Below are positions 55,313 through 64,000 of a stretch of DNA of 64,000 nucleotides, one piece after another. Positions within the stretch are counted from its first letter, which is position 1. Every line of letters begins with the position of its first letter. The position numbers and the translations under genes are program-made. The notes under the pieces are model-generated. The model made no database searches. It saw only the letters and a list, made by a program, of their open reading frames with translations, and was not told the origin of the DNA. This DNA comes from Hallella colorans (GTDB lineage Bacteria; Bacteroidota; Bacteroidia; Bacteroidales; Bacteroidaceae): NCBI RefSeq assembly GCF_003096815.1, contig NZ_QENY01000002.1:156799-220798 (forward strand). Direction: 5' to 3'.

Positions 55313-58039
55313 ATGCGTTACAAATTGTTTCTCACCCTTGTGTCTCTGTTAAGCCTCGCATCTGTTTCGCTCGCTCAAAACATCCTACAAGGCAAAATAT
55401 ACGATACCAAGACCAAGCAACCAGTGAGTTTTGCCAGCGTCTACGCTATAGATATTGGCAAGGGTGTTATGGCCGACGTACAGGGGAAATATGTCTTTCG
55501 CCATGCTTTTAGCGGTGATTACCGACTCAGAATTTCATGCATGGGCTACGCCACGCAAGAGATAAGCGTCAAGGCAGGCACCGCATCCTTGGATGTCGCG
55601 ATGGTCGAACAGAGTGTCACGCTCCGCGACTTTACTGTCACCGCTAAATATAACAGCAAAATCGGGAGCGAGGCCACAATCAATCAAGAAGCCTTGGAAT
55701 ACATACAACCCACGTCTTTAAATGATATTTTTGTATTGTTACCAGGTGGAAAGATGGGCAGCAACAACATTCAAAACAACACACTTATCAGCTCTCGGCA
55801 GGTGGGTACAGACCTTGCCACTGCCTTTGGAATGGGCGTCTCTATCAATGGAGTGCCCATACAAAATGATGGCATGCGTATGCAACTGAGCGGACTGACA
55901 GGGACATCTATGGCTGACCCTAACGGCAATGTGACTGCCAACACCGGTATAGACCTGCGAACCATATCCACAGACCATATCGAACGCATCACAGTAACAC
56001 GAGGAATATCGTCGGCCAAAGAAGGCAACCTTAGCTCTGGAGCTATCAAAATAGATTTGAAGCAAGGTAAAAGCCCATTAAGGATAAGAGCTAAGTTTGA
56101 CCCTTTAAATAAACTGGCATATGCTGGCAAGGGCTTTTTGTTGTCGGAACAGTTGGGAACGCTATATATTGGCGCAGATATTGTGCAGTCTGCCGCAGAT
56201 ATAGCCGACACGCGCGGAGCATACAACCGCGTCACAACACAACTCAATTATAACAACAAACGTCAGTGGTGGGGCAAAGCCGTAGACTTAAACATGCGCG
56301 GAAGCTGGGTGACATCATTCAACAATAACAAGACAGATGCATTGATTAAGGCTTACCAGGAGAAATATAACACTTTATACCAACGCCTTGACTTCTCTGC
56401 CAAACTGAAGATGGCTCTTGAACTACCTTGGATTGACTATCTCGAACTGGTGACGTCGGCCGACTATACCAACAACAAATTGGAACATCACAAGCATGTT
56501 GTCAACCATTCTGTCACTCCCATGCCACAGTCCTATGGCGAAGGTGAGCACGACGGAATCTTCCTGCCATCCACCTACGACACATATTACGAAATTATCA
56601 ATCGTCCCATCAACACATTCGCACAACTTTGCGGACAAAAATTTGGTCAGTGGAGCAAACACCTAAACTACAACCTGTTACTCGGATCCTCTCTGAATTA
56701 TACCAAAAACTTAGGAGACGGAACGATTATGAACCCTCAACGTCCTCCATTTCCGACAAGCAGCTTCATACGTCCGCGCAAGAATAGCGACATCCCCGCA
56801 TTGGTCAATCAGGCCGCGTTCGCGGAAATGACTTTGCGTTTCCATGCACGACGCAACGAGGTTAACATGCGCATAGGCGTTAGAGAGGCCATGATGCTCA
56901 ATCTCCCACAACATTATGACCTGCACGGCAAACCGTTGTTAGAGCCTCGTATACAATTGGCTTATACCATAACAGGATCTCATCACATGCAAAACACGTT
57001 TCGCATAGGATATGGAGTTGAAAACAAACTGCCCTCCGCCGACTATCTGTATCCTGATAAGGTATACCATGATTTGATGGTTATGAACGCCTACTTCAAC
57101 GACGAGAGTAAGCGACGGCTCATACTTGACACGCATATAGCCGACCCTTCCAATCCGCATCTGCATGAAAACAAAAACAAAAAGTGGGAAATAGGCTACG
57201 ACTTTTCTTGTCATGGATGGAAAATAAACCTGTCGGCGTTTCATGAAGAGATGAACGATGGCATCGAATACTTCACGCAATACGAGCCAGTGACATACAC
57301 CTATTATTATCAATTGAAACATCCCGTTAGCACAAAACCCTCGCGCAAAGACTTCCTCTCTCGGACCATGCACTCTTTTGTATCTAACCGAATGCCCAAA
57401 AACAGTGCGAAAGTTATCAAAAAAGGATTGGAATACCGAATACACATTCCCACTCTAACCGCGATAAAGTCAGACATAGAGGTCAACGGCGCTTACTATC
57501 ATACCATCTATACCGACGGTATTCCTGTCATGTATTGGCCGGGCACTATCCAGAATGACAAGCCCTATCCCTACGTGGGGCTGTACGATGGATTTGAGAA
57601 GAAATATGCATCAAGCCTCAATACCAACATGTGGATTAACACAAGATTACCCCAATGGAAACTCATCTTTACCAATTTTATACAGACCGTATGGTTCACT
57701 AAAAGCAGATTAGGCAAGGATGTCGATATATATCCGGCAAATTACCTCGATTGTGATGGTGTCATTCATCGTTTTCGCTATGAAGAATTGGAACGAAATC
57801 CAATACTACAATCGCTCAAACGTGAATTTACAGGTGCTCGGTACAACGAAAACAAGGCTCCCGTCTCACTTCTATGGAATATAAAATTGACAAAGGAGAT
57901 GGGACGCTCGTTCAAACTTTCGTTCTTCGCCAACAATATTATACAGATTAATCCTAAATATGTCAATGCATATTATCAAACGACGAGAAGCTGGCACAAA
58001 CCATTCTTTGGCGCAGAACTCACGGTCAACGTTTTTTAA
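55313..58039 (+). CDS. TonB-dependent outer-membrane receptor
   Basis: 908 aa from the ATG at 55313. Signal peptide MRYKLFLTLVSLLSLASVSLA-Q. Residues 22-100 are a carboxypeptidase-regulatory-like domain (LQGKIYDTKTKQPVSFASVY, YRLRISCMGYATQEISVKAG). The plug is recognisable at GTASLD... NDIFVLLPGGKMG, GVSINGVPIQNDGMRMQLSG and DHIERITVTRGISSAKEGNL. A large barrel follows and ends with Phe (ELTVNVF). Substrate unknown. It is followed 4 bp later by another barrel gene, so the four genes 55313-63478 form a tight transcript. Confidence 0.92.
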   Translation: MRYKLFLTLVSLLSLASVSLAQNILQGKIYDTKTKQPVSFASVYAIDIGKGVMADVQGKYVFRHAFSGDYRLRISCMGYATQEISVKAGTASLDVAMVEQSVTLRDFTVTAKYNSKIGSEATINQEALEYIQPTSLNDIFVLLPGGKMGSNNIQNNTLISSRQVGTDLATAFGMGVSINGVPIQNDGMRMQLSGLTGTSMADPNGNVTANTGIDLRTISTDHIERITVTRGISSAKEGNLSSGAIKIDLKQGKSPLRIRAKFDPLNKLAYAGKGFLLSEQLGTLYIGADIVQSAADIADTRGAYNRVTTQLNYNNKRQWWGKAVDLNMRGSWVTSFNNNKTDALIKAYQEKYNTLYQRLDFSAKLKMALELPWIDYLELVTSADYTNNKLEHHKHVVNHSVTPMPQSYGEGEHDGIFLPSTYDTYYEIINRPINTFAQLCGQKFGQWSKHLNYNLLLGSSLNYTKNLGDGTIMNPQRPPFPTSSFIRPRKNSDIPALVNQAAFAEMTLRFHARRNEVNMRIGVREAMMLNLPQHYDLHGKPLLEPRIQLAYTITGSHHMQNTFRIGYGVENKLPSADYLYPDKVYHDLMVMNAYFNDESKRRLILDTHIADPSNPHLHENKNKKWEIGYDFSCHGWKINLSAFHEEMNDGIEYFTQYEPVTYTYYYQLKHPVSTKPSRKDFLSRTMHSFVSNRMPKNSAKVIKKGLEYRIHIPTLTAIKSDIEVNGAYYHTIYTDGIPVMYWPGTIQNDKPYPYVGLYDGFEKKYASSLNTNMWINTRLPQWKLIFTNFIQTVWFTKSRLGKDVDIYPANYLDCDGVIHRFRYEELERNPILQSLKREFTGARYNENKAPVSLLWNIKLTKEMGRSFKLSFFANNIIQINPKYVNAYYQTTRSWHKPFFGAELTVNVF

Positions 58040-58043
58040 ACAC

Positions 58044-59660
58044 ATGAGAATACCTATTTACATTATCGGCTTGTTGCTATCCATTAGTGTTCAAAATATT
58101 TTCGCGCAGAACAACTTAACCTATCTGTTGAGTGGAGACAGGTTGGCAAGATCCCCCTATGTTGAGCCAACGCCATTTCATAATACTGACATTGAGAACT
58201 GCGCTGTACATCTTATGCGTGAGAATGCCGCGCTCTTTCATTTCATGCAATCGCTCAACGATAGCAGCACTTACTTCAAAAGTCGCCGTCGCGATAATGT
58301 CAACATACTCAAATCAAGCATTAACCATGTCAATACGTCGGGAAAATATCTGTCGTACAATGGATGCAAACTCTTTGATGGAGACATAGCCGCATCAGGA
58401 ACATACCGCACCAATCATGGTACCATTTTCGGAAACGCGACTTACATATATCGTGGCAAAGACGGTGTGACATATAATTATGCCACCCAACCAGAACTTT
58501 ACAACCCCTATTTTGTAGGTGACACTCTATCCAAGGGATGGCTGCGCCAAGAAATTTATTATCTTAAAGGTGGCTATGGCTTCCGATTGGGCAGGCTCTA
58601 CTATGGCATCGACGCTCTATACGAAGGCAGTGCGCAGTCACGCCCGGACAACCCCAAACAGTCAAATTACTCCTATTGGTTAACATTGGGACTAAACATG
58701 GCATACGTTCACCGACAAAATCTTTACGCCATAAAAGTAACGCCCGAGCTAAACAGGCAGTCCATATCGGCCAACACGGTGTCAGACGGCATACGTTTTT
58801 TCCAGTTTTATGGATTTGGGCAATGGCATCGTCAGGAGAGCAAAGGCACGTTGGCATACGGAAGGACACAAAAAATAGAAGGGGTTACAACCGAAATGCT
58901 CTGGCAAAGAGACGGGAAAACTAAAAGCAAATGGGCCGTTGCCACCCATCTGTCATACAATTACCGCCACGCCTGCACCGAGGAAACTTCGTTCAAAAAC
59001 CTATTCGAACTTCACACCCACAGGTTCAGCCAACAAGTAGTACTGGACAGGCGGTTCGAAAGCTCATCCCTGCACATACAATTGACAGGCAATGAGAATG
59101 TCAAAAAAGGCGTGGAAAATATCTACGAAAATCAAATACAAAATAAAGAGCAATACATTTATGACGCGAAAAAAGTGGGAAGCGGACAGCTATACAAAGC
59201 CCGGAGCCAGTCTGTAGACCTACGTGCCAAGTACATTCTGCCTTTGTCCATAAAGCATCAGGTATACATGATGGCGGCAGCCAACTATTATGGTTACCAA
59301 GAGAGTTACGTTTCGCCAAGAATGAAGATAACCAATCACTCCTTTTCTCCATCGCTTGGCACCGGCTATGCCATGAGTAACACTAAAAATAGTCTTGTGG
59401 CAGACTTTCTTCTCGACATGCGGCAAGGAATAAAAAATTATTATTCGGTGCCCATTCCTTTCGACAAGTTTGTCGATGCTCATGCTTACACGCCCTATTT
59501 GCTGCGTGGAGAGAACGCTCAACGTTTATCGATGCGTATGGGCTATGCCCGAAACCTAAAAGGAAGGCAATGGTTCGGTATCGAAACAACCTTGTCCTAC
59601 ATGCGCTCTGACTATCGGAAAATAACAGCAATGCACTGCAGTTTGTTCTATTTCTTCTAA
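58044..59660 (+). CDS. outer-membrane beta-barrel protein, DUF6850-like
   Basis: 538 aa from the ATG at 58044. Signal peptide MRIPIYIIGLLLSISVQNIF-AQ. The protein is made of alternating aromatic beta-strands (YLSYNGCKLFDGDIAASGTY, YGFRLGRLYYGIDALYEGSA, GMGYARNLKGRQWFGIETTL-like) and ends with FYFF, the C-terminal aromatic expected of outer-membrane barrels. It recalls the Bacteroidales family DUF6850; this is from memory. The usual long extracellular loops are short. It starts 4 bp after the TonB receptor and 16 bp before the subtilase. Confidence 0.78.
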   Translation: MRIPIYIIGLLLSISVQNIFAQNNLTYLLSGDRLARSPYVEPTPFHNTDIENCAVHLMRENAALFHFMQSLNDSSTYFKSRRRDNVNILKSSINHVNTSGKYLSYNGCKLFDGDIAASGTYRTNHGTIFGNATYIYRGKDGVTYNYATQPELYNPYFVGDTLSKGWLRQEIYYLKGGYGFRLGRLYYGIDALYEGSAQSRPDNPKQSNYSYWLTLGLNMAYVHRQNLYAIKVTPELNRQSISANTVSDGIRFFQFYGFGQWHRQESKGTLAYGRTQKIEGVTTEMLWQRDGKTKSKWAVATHLSYNYRHACTEETSFKNLFELHTHRFSQQVVLDRRFESSSLHIQLTGNENVKKGVENIYENQIQNKEQYIYDAKKVGSGQLYKARSQSVDLRAKYILPLSIKHQVYMMAAANYYGYQESYVSPRMKITNHSFSPSLGTGYAMSNTKNSLVADFLLDMRQGIKNYYSVPIPFDKFVDAHAYTPYLLRGENAQRLSMRMGYARNLKGRQWFGIETTLSYMRSDYRKITAMHCSLFYFF

Positions 59661-59676
59661 TTTTTATACTTGTCAC

Positions 59677-62541
59677 ATGTTCTCAAACAGCATAACATAC
59701 AGCTTTCATGTTGCCCAACAGTTATTGGCAGCAACAGCCATTATTGCCTTTACGGCATGCACCGACACGATAACTACCACCGATCTGACACGTCAAACGG
59801 AATCGCACGACGTCTCTATCATACCCAACAGATTAAATATCAAGCTAAAGGCATGTGTCATACAGCAAATAGATAACTCAAGAAACACGTTGTCTACACC
59901 AACGGGAAGTGACTTGCTGGATAAATATTTACATGATGTCGGTGCCAATAAAATAGAGCGTATCTTTCCCTTTGCCGGCAAGGATGAGCATAGGCAACGA
60001 GCCGCCTCACTCAACACATGGTACTCCATGGCCATGGACAGCACCAAAGCGTGTGGAACGAGGGCTGCCACCCAACATCAATTAGAATCTATCGCAGACT
60101 ATACCGAGCCCGCTTACCATGCTGTTTTGGAAAACTCTGAATACATACCAGGCGATGACAACTCGCAGACACAAGCAAGCGAGGACACATATTTTAACGA
60201 CCCCTTGTACGACAAACAGTGGAACCTACATAACAATGGCAATATAGGGAACTATACTGACGCTACGGGAAAGCGCATCATAAGCAGTATTGCGCATGCC
60301 GACATCAATGCCGAAGCGGCTTGGCGGCAAACAACCGGTGATCCGTCAGTGGTCGTTGCCGTCGTGGATGGCGGCATAGACATTCACCATGAAGATTTGC
60401 AAGAAAGCATTTGGATCAACAAAAATGAAATACCAGACAATGGCATTGACGATGACAACAATGGATATGTGGACGATGTGTACGGCTATAACTTTACGGA
60501 AGATAACGCACTCATCACTCCTACTCGCCACGCCACGCATGTCGCGGGGATTATCGCCGCTCGCAACAACAACGCCAAAGGTATCAGCAGTATAGCAGGA
60601 GGAAACGGCAATCCCAACACGGGGGTTAGATTGATGTGCTGCCAGATATTCAGAAACAATCCCAATTATAACCCTTCTGACAAACACTCCTCGGAAACCA
60701 TCGGCACGGGAGACCGCAACCGCGAGGCGGCGGCGATCGTATATGGTGCCAATAACGGAGCGATAATTAGCCAAAACTCATGGGGATACGATCTTATCAT
60801 GAAACAAACGCCACAAGTTATTAAAGATGCCATCCATTATTTTAACACCTATGCAGGTGGCAACAAGACCGACAAAGCATTGATGCAAGGTGGATTGGTG
60901 GTATTTGCCGCCGGCAACGATGCCACATCCGCCCCCAGCATGCCTTCGGCGGAATCGTCCGTGGTGTCGGTATCATCTTTCAACCCCGACTTCAGCGCGT
61001 CTTGGTACACCAACTATGGTTCGTGGACCGACATCTCGGCACCAGGTGGTTCAAAACCGGTAAATGGGCTTTATCCGTTGCAGGATGGCCAGCCCACGTC
61101 TGCCATATTGAGCACCGTACCCGCCACCACGGCTCATCCCAACGGCGAATATGCCTATATGCAAGGCACGTCAATGGCCACACCACACGTATCGGCCATC
61201 GCAGCGCTAATAGTTTCCAAATACGGCAACGCGCGTTTCACCGCCAAACAACTTAGGGAAAGACTTCTGACAGGTGTTCGCCCAATAGATTACAACAAGT
61301 ATTTAACCGAGACATATCGCAACTCCATGGGCAGTGGCTATGCCGACGCACTCGTGGCACTGGCTGATTACGACCACGAGACGACCCCCACCGCACCTTT
61401 CTTTCTTGTCAATCAGGCCAAACCGGACTATGGCAAGATAAGGATGGCGTGGACATCAAAAAACAATGGGGCTGATGGCTCATTACAAAAATATGTGCTC
61501 TACTGTTCCAAAAATCCCATTACAACAGCCAATTACACCAACAAGGATGTTCAAGTGTACAACATTCCTGCTCAATTTGCCAAAGAAAACCAAGCGATTC
61601 AATATACCGTCACGCATCTGGATAACAACACAAAATATTATTTTGGCATATTGGCAGAGGCAAGGAATGGACACCAATCATCTTTGACCGTATTGCCAAA
61701 CAGCATTGCGACACTCAACAACACACCTCCACAAATTACGCCTGACACCGAGAGCGAGCGCATAACGTTAGCCGGCAATGACACCAGGGATATCACGCTG
61801 CGCATCGAAGACCATGAAAACCATAAATGGACCGTGGCTTTCAGCACTGTCGACAAATTGCGTATCGTACACACTAAATCCGGGGTGAACATACACATTG
61901 AGGCCAAACAATACATGCCTGGCGTTTATCCAGTCACGGTTAGCGCAAGAGACGAGCTTGGAGCCAAGAGTTCCTATCGGTTTATTATAGAGGTGGTGGC
62001 GGACAAAATCCCCTCCATGAAAACCCAAGCGCGGAAAATACGATTGCGGCTGGGGGAGCGCCGACAAATTGATTTGCGCGAAATAACGGACGATGAAGAC
62101 GTGAACTCAGTCCGGTACGACCTGATAAACAATGAAGACCAAGGAACAGATATCTCCATCAAAGATGGCCGTATGAACGTGGTGGGCTCCACGTGGGGAC
62201 AGCGACAAATACACATAAAAGCCACAGACAAGCACGGTCAGAGCGGCACGATGACCTTCGACGTGTTTGTATATCGGAATGAAGGTATATACAGTTTGTT
62301 TCCCACGATAACCTCCGGAATGTTATACCTCAAGGTGGGAGATACCATTGATGGGCATGTAAAGTGGCAAATAAGGAACGTGGCGGGCAAACTGGTTAAA
62401 GCAAACGCTTTTGACACCTCCTCATTAGATGCCGACAAACGCACCTATACAATGAACGTATCAAGTCTCACGGTAGGCCAATACACGCTCTACATAACCT
62501 GCCAAGGAAAGACCTATCAAGAAATGTTCGTTAAAAGATAA
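59677..62541 (+). CDS. subtilisin-like serine protease with T9SS-type C-terminal domain
   Basis: 954 aa, S8 family. The signal ends AAIIAFTAC, a lipobox with Cys at 28. A propeptide-like region spans residues 45-160. The catalytic triad is Asp231 (AVVDGGID), His285 (RHATHVAGI) and Ser499 (QGTSMATPHVSA), with oxyanion Asn414 in AAGND. A fibronectin type III-like domain follows (APFFLVNQAKPDYGKIRMAW, NTKYYFGILAEARNGHQSSL), then two cadherin or Ig-like domains. The end is a type A sorting domain (GMLYLKVGDTIDGHVKWQIR, NVAGKLVKAN, VGQYTLYITC, MFVKR). A protein carrying both a lipobox and a T9SS domain is odd. Probably surface-exposed; natural substrates unknown. Confidence 0.92.
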   Translation: MFSNSITYSFHVAQQLLAATAIIAFTACTDTITTTDLTRQTESHDVSIIPNRLNIKLKACVIQQIDNSRNTLSTPTGSDLLDKYLHDVGANKIERIFPFAGKDEHRQRAASLNTWYSMAMDSTKACGTRAATQHQLESIADYTEPAYHAVLENSEYIPGDDNSQTQASEDTYFNDPLYDKQWNLHNNGNIGNYTDATGKRIISSIAHADINAEAAWRQTTGDPSVVVAVVDGGIDIHHEDLQESIWINKNEIPDNGIDDDNNGYVDDVYGYNFTEDNALITPTRHATHVAGIIAARNNNAKGISSIAGGNGNPNTGVRLMCCQIFRNNPNYNPSDKHSSETIGTGDRNREAAAIVYGANNGAIISQNSWGYDLIMKQTPQVIKDAIHYFNTYAGGNKTDKALMQGGLVVFAAGNDATSAPSMPSAESSVVSVSSFNPDFSASWYTNYGSWTDISAPGGSKPVNGLYPLQDGQPTSAILSTVPATTAHPNGEYAYMQGTSMATPHVSAIAALIVSKYGNARFTAKQLRERLLTGVRPIDYNKYLTETYRNSMGSGYADALVALADYDHETTPTAPFFLVNQAKPDYGKIRMAWTSKNNGADGSLQKYVLYCSKNPITTANYTNKDVQVYNIPAQFAKENQAIQYTVTHLDNNTKYYFGILAEARNGHQSSLTVLPNSIATLNNTPPQITPDTESERITLAGNDTRDITLRIEDHENHKWTVAFSTVDKLRIVHTKSGVNIHIEAKQYMPGVYPVTVSARDELGAKSSYRFIIEVVADKIPSMKTQARKIRLRLGERRQIDLREITDDEDVNSVRYDLINNEDQGTDISIKDGRMNVVGSTWGQRQIHIKATDKHGQSGTMTFDVFVYRNEGIYSLFPTITSGMLYLKVGDTIDGHVKWQIRNVAGKLVKANAFDTSSLDADKRTYTMNVSSLTVGQYTLYITCQGKTYQEMFVKR

Positions 62542-62545
62542 CTCA

Positions 62546-63478
62546 ATGAATAAATATCTCCTGATCATAATCGGATGCCTCGTTTCATGCCACGCGATGG
62601 CGCAAGGCCGCCCCTTTCCCATCGTGGATTTACCCTCGTCAGCCAACTCCCTTGCCATGGGCGGAACTACGACCCTGCGAGAAGGCGGTTGCTACCCCTA
62701 CACACAGCCATGCAATATTTTCATGACGAATGACACGACCATAAGCGCCGACTACCAATTGGGCTATATCGACAACGCCGAGTATGTTAACAACTATATA
62801 TGGCACACGCTTACAGTAACGTGGCGGCGTGAAAAACAGGCAATAGGCGTAGGAATGCGATACCTTGACATGGGAAAACTAAAACAAAATGTGGACAAGA
62901 ACATGAAACAAATGCCCCCAAACAGCAAATGCATGTATAGCGTCTCATTCGACATGGGATATGCCTTGCAATTCAACAGTAATTTGTCCATATATGTCAC
63001 AGGGGCGCTGATGAGTGAAAAGACACTGATGACCACCAATGGCTGTGCGCTGAACGCGGGTGCGGCCTACTCCACGCATTGGCACAGCATGGCAAGTTCC
63101 GTCGCCTTGGGAATTCGGAACGTTGGCTTTTACAGTTATCAAAACACAACCAAAATGCTTACGCCACTCGTATATGCAGGCGGAAACATTTCTTTACCCA
63201 CATGGAGCGACCAAAAACTTACCATCGCCGCAGAAGGAGGATACTATAGGGGCAACGGACGCGTCAAGAACAGTGGCACTCTCTCAATAGGCACAGCCTA
63301 CTGCGTATGGCGTTATCTCAGCCTACAAATGGGAGCGCATTGGGGAGACGAAGACAACTATGTGGCATACGGATTAAACGCAAGATTTGGGAAAATGACG
63401 ATCGAAACTTCTATGAAAACACCCATAACAGCCAACGTTGGCAAAATGTACATGGCTGGGGTTGGGCTGATTTTTTAA
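62546..63478 (+). CDS. PorQ/PorV-like outer-membrane beta-barrel protein
   Basis: 310 aa. Signal peptide MNKYLLIIIGCLVSCHAMA-Q. The mature start FPIVDLPSSANSLAMGGTTT is the signature of PorV/PorQ/FadL-fold barrels of T9SS, and the body resembles PorQ: GVGMRYLDMGKLKQNVDKN, LGIRNVGFYSYQNTTK and NAGAAYSTHWHSMASSVALG. It ends VGLIF with a terminal Phe. PorV carries T9SS cargo to the sorting complex and PorQ is its relative, so the gene probably serves the subtilase before it (4-bp gap). It is somewhat short for PorQ. Confidence 0.82.
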   Translation: MNKYLLIIIGCLVSCHAMAQGRPFPIVDLPSSANSLAMGGTTTLREGGCYPYTQPCNIFMTNDTTISADYQLGYIDNAEYVNNYIWHTLTVTWRREKQAIGVGMRYLDMGKLKQNVDKNMKQMPPNSKCMYSVSFDMGYALQFNSNLSIYVTGALMSEKTLMTTNGCALNAGAAYSTHWHSMASSVALGIRNVGFYSYQNTTKMLTPLVYAGGNISLPTWSDQKLTIAAEGGYYRGNGRVKNSGTLSIGTAYCVWRYLSLQMGAHWGDEDNYVAYGLNARFGKMTIETSMKTPITANVGKMYMAGVGLIF

Positions 63479-63496
63479 AAAACAACACCCTAAACT

Positions 63497-63795
63497 CGGC
63501 TCAGCTGATATTTAATGGGGAAGCTAAAAGCTCGGCAGGTATTTACTTTGGGGGGACGCCGCAGATCCCTACGATTGCGGTAACCAGTAACCGCAAACAG
63601 GGTAAAAACAGGAAGGCATGATGTAGGCTAAAAGTTCATGCGTGTAAACTTCTACCGAGCCCATACGTTTCTTGTATCCGGTGCGGCTGTCTTCATTCAT
63701 TCTTCGCTCCCCATTCCTCACTTCTTGTTCTTTATTTTATAAAATATAATTACTGTTTTTTTGATCATTGTTTTCGAGTCATCCAGAGAAAAAAG
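63497..63795 (+). repeat. dispersed repeat R1, copy 2 (~300 bp)
   Basis: Same sequence and orientation as 42053-42362. Here the repeat is continuous with GAAACGCCATACTTTTTCTA at 63795-63814, which copy 1 has only after its ~0.5-kb insertion. On the minus strand the start MNEDSRTGYKKRMGSVEVYT is kept, but the frame is broken soon after. It lies between the PorQ-like gene and the rRNA terminator. Confidence 0.8.
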
Positions 63796-63864
63796 AAACG
63801 CCATACTTTTTCTACCAAGTCCTAAACTCTCGATGCCACCACCTTTGCCAGAAAAAATGATATC

Positions 63865-63897
63865 AAAAAAGCCCTCAGGACATAAAATCCTGAGGGC
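63865..63897 (-). terminator. rRNA operon terminator
   Basis: GCCCTCAGGA (63871-63880) pairs with TCCTGAGGGC (63888-63897); on the minus strand six T follow at 63870-63865. It lies just past the 5S rRNA. Confidence 0.95.
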
Positions 63898-63907
63898 TTC
63901 GTTGAAA

Positions 63908-64000
<93 letters not shown>

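Overview
The window looks like chromosomal DNA of a Prevotella-like member of the order Bacteroidales. The reasons are type IX secretion (T9SS) sorting domains, BACON and BspA-type leucine-rich lipoproteins, TonB-dependent receptors, LutABC, a Bacteroidetes-type glgB, and many promoters of the Bacteroidetes sigma-ABfr form (TTTG, about 19-21 nt, then TAnnTTTG). All assignments come from reading the sequence; no search was run.

Layout. 1-1969: a D-2-hydroxyacid dehydrogenase cut by the window edge, and rarA. 2700-9100: a peptidoglycan-related run with a small secreted transpeptidase, a two-domain glycosyltransferase, an AmpG-like permease, a BadF-type amino-sugar kinase and murQ. The last three fit uptake and breakdown of MurNAc-containing sugars. 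9249-11277: a BACON/BspA surface lipoprotein and a MaoC-like hydratase. 11929-16808 (minus): a probable operon of a 14-repeat MORN protein, a YhcH-family protein, glgB and a DUF6057-like membrane protein. 16961-26988: kdsB, a DnaQ-like exonuclease, a 1.5 kaa T9SS-exported surface protein preceded by a 54-aa small gene, a membrane coiled-coil protein, and topB. 27104-35427: lutABC, ispE, dnaB and nadE. 35821-40607: an Oar-like TonB receptor with a BACON/OB-fold lipoprotein. 40833-53275: a MJ1255-type glycosyltransferase, repeats, a FeoB-associated-type small protein, a large DUF2723 membrane protein, a polysaccharide deacetylase, queG, a sugar MFS permease, two paralogous small lipoproteins with an ATGA overlap, a glutathione peroxidase and trxB. 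54019-63478: a five-gene operon of a DUF4876 surface lipoprotein, a TonB-dependent receptor, an outer-membrane barrel, a subtilisin-like protease with a T9SS-type C-terminal domain, and a PorQ-like barrel. The window closes at the 3' end of an rRNA operon (5S, minus strand) and its terminator.

The best candidates for something undescribed are two. The first is the 54-63.5 kb operon. It combines a TonB receptor, a subtilase that appears to be both lipidated and T9SS-tagged, and its own PorQ-like barrel, behind a promoter whose -33 box overlaps a perfect 20-bp palindrome. The second is a family of 110-bp intergenic elements, each five imperfect 22-nt units, at four places (2382, 11537, 30014, 42419). 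One of these sits inside an apparent ~0.5-kb insertion that splits a ~300-bp dispersed repeat whose other copy is at 63497.
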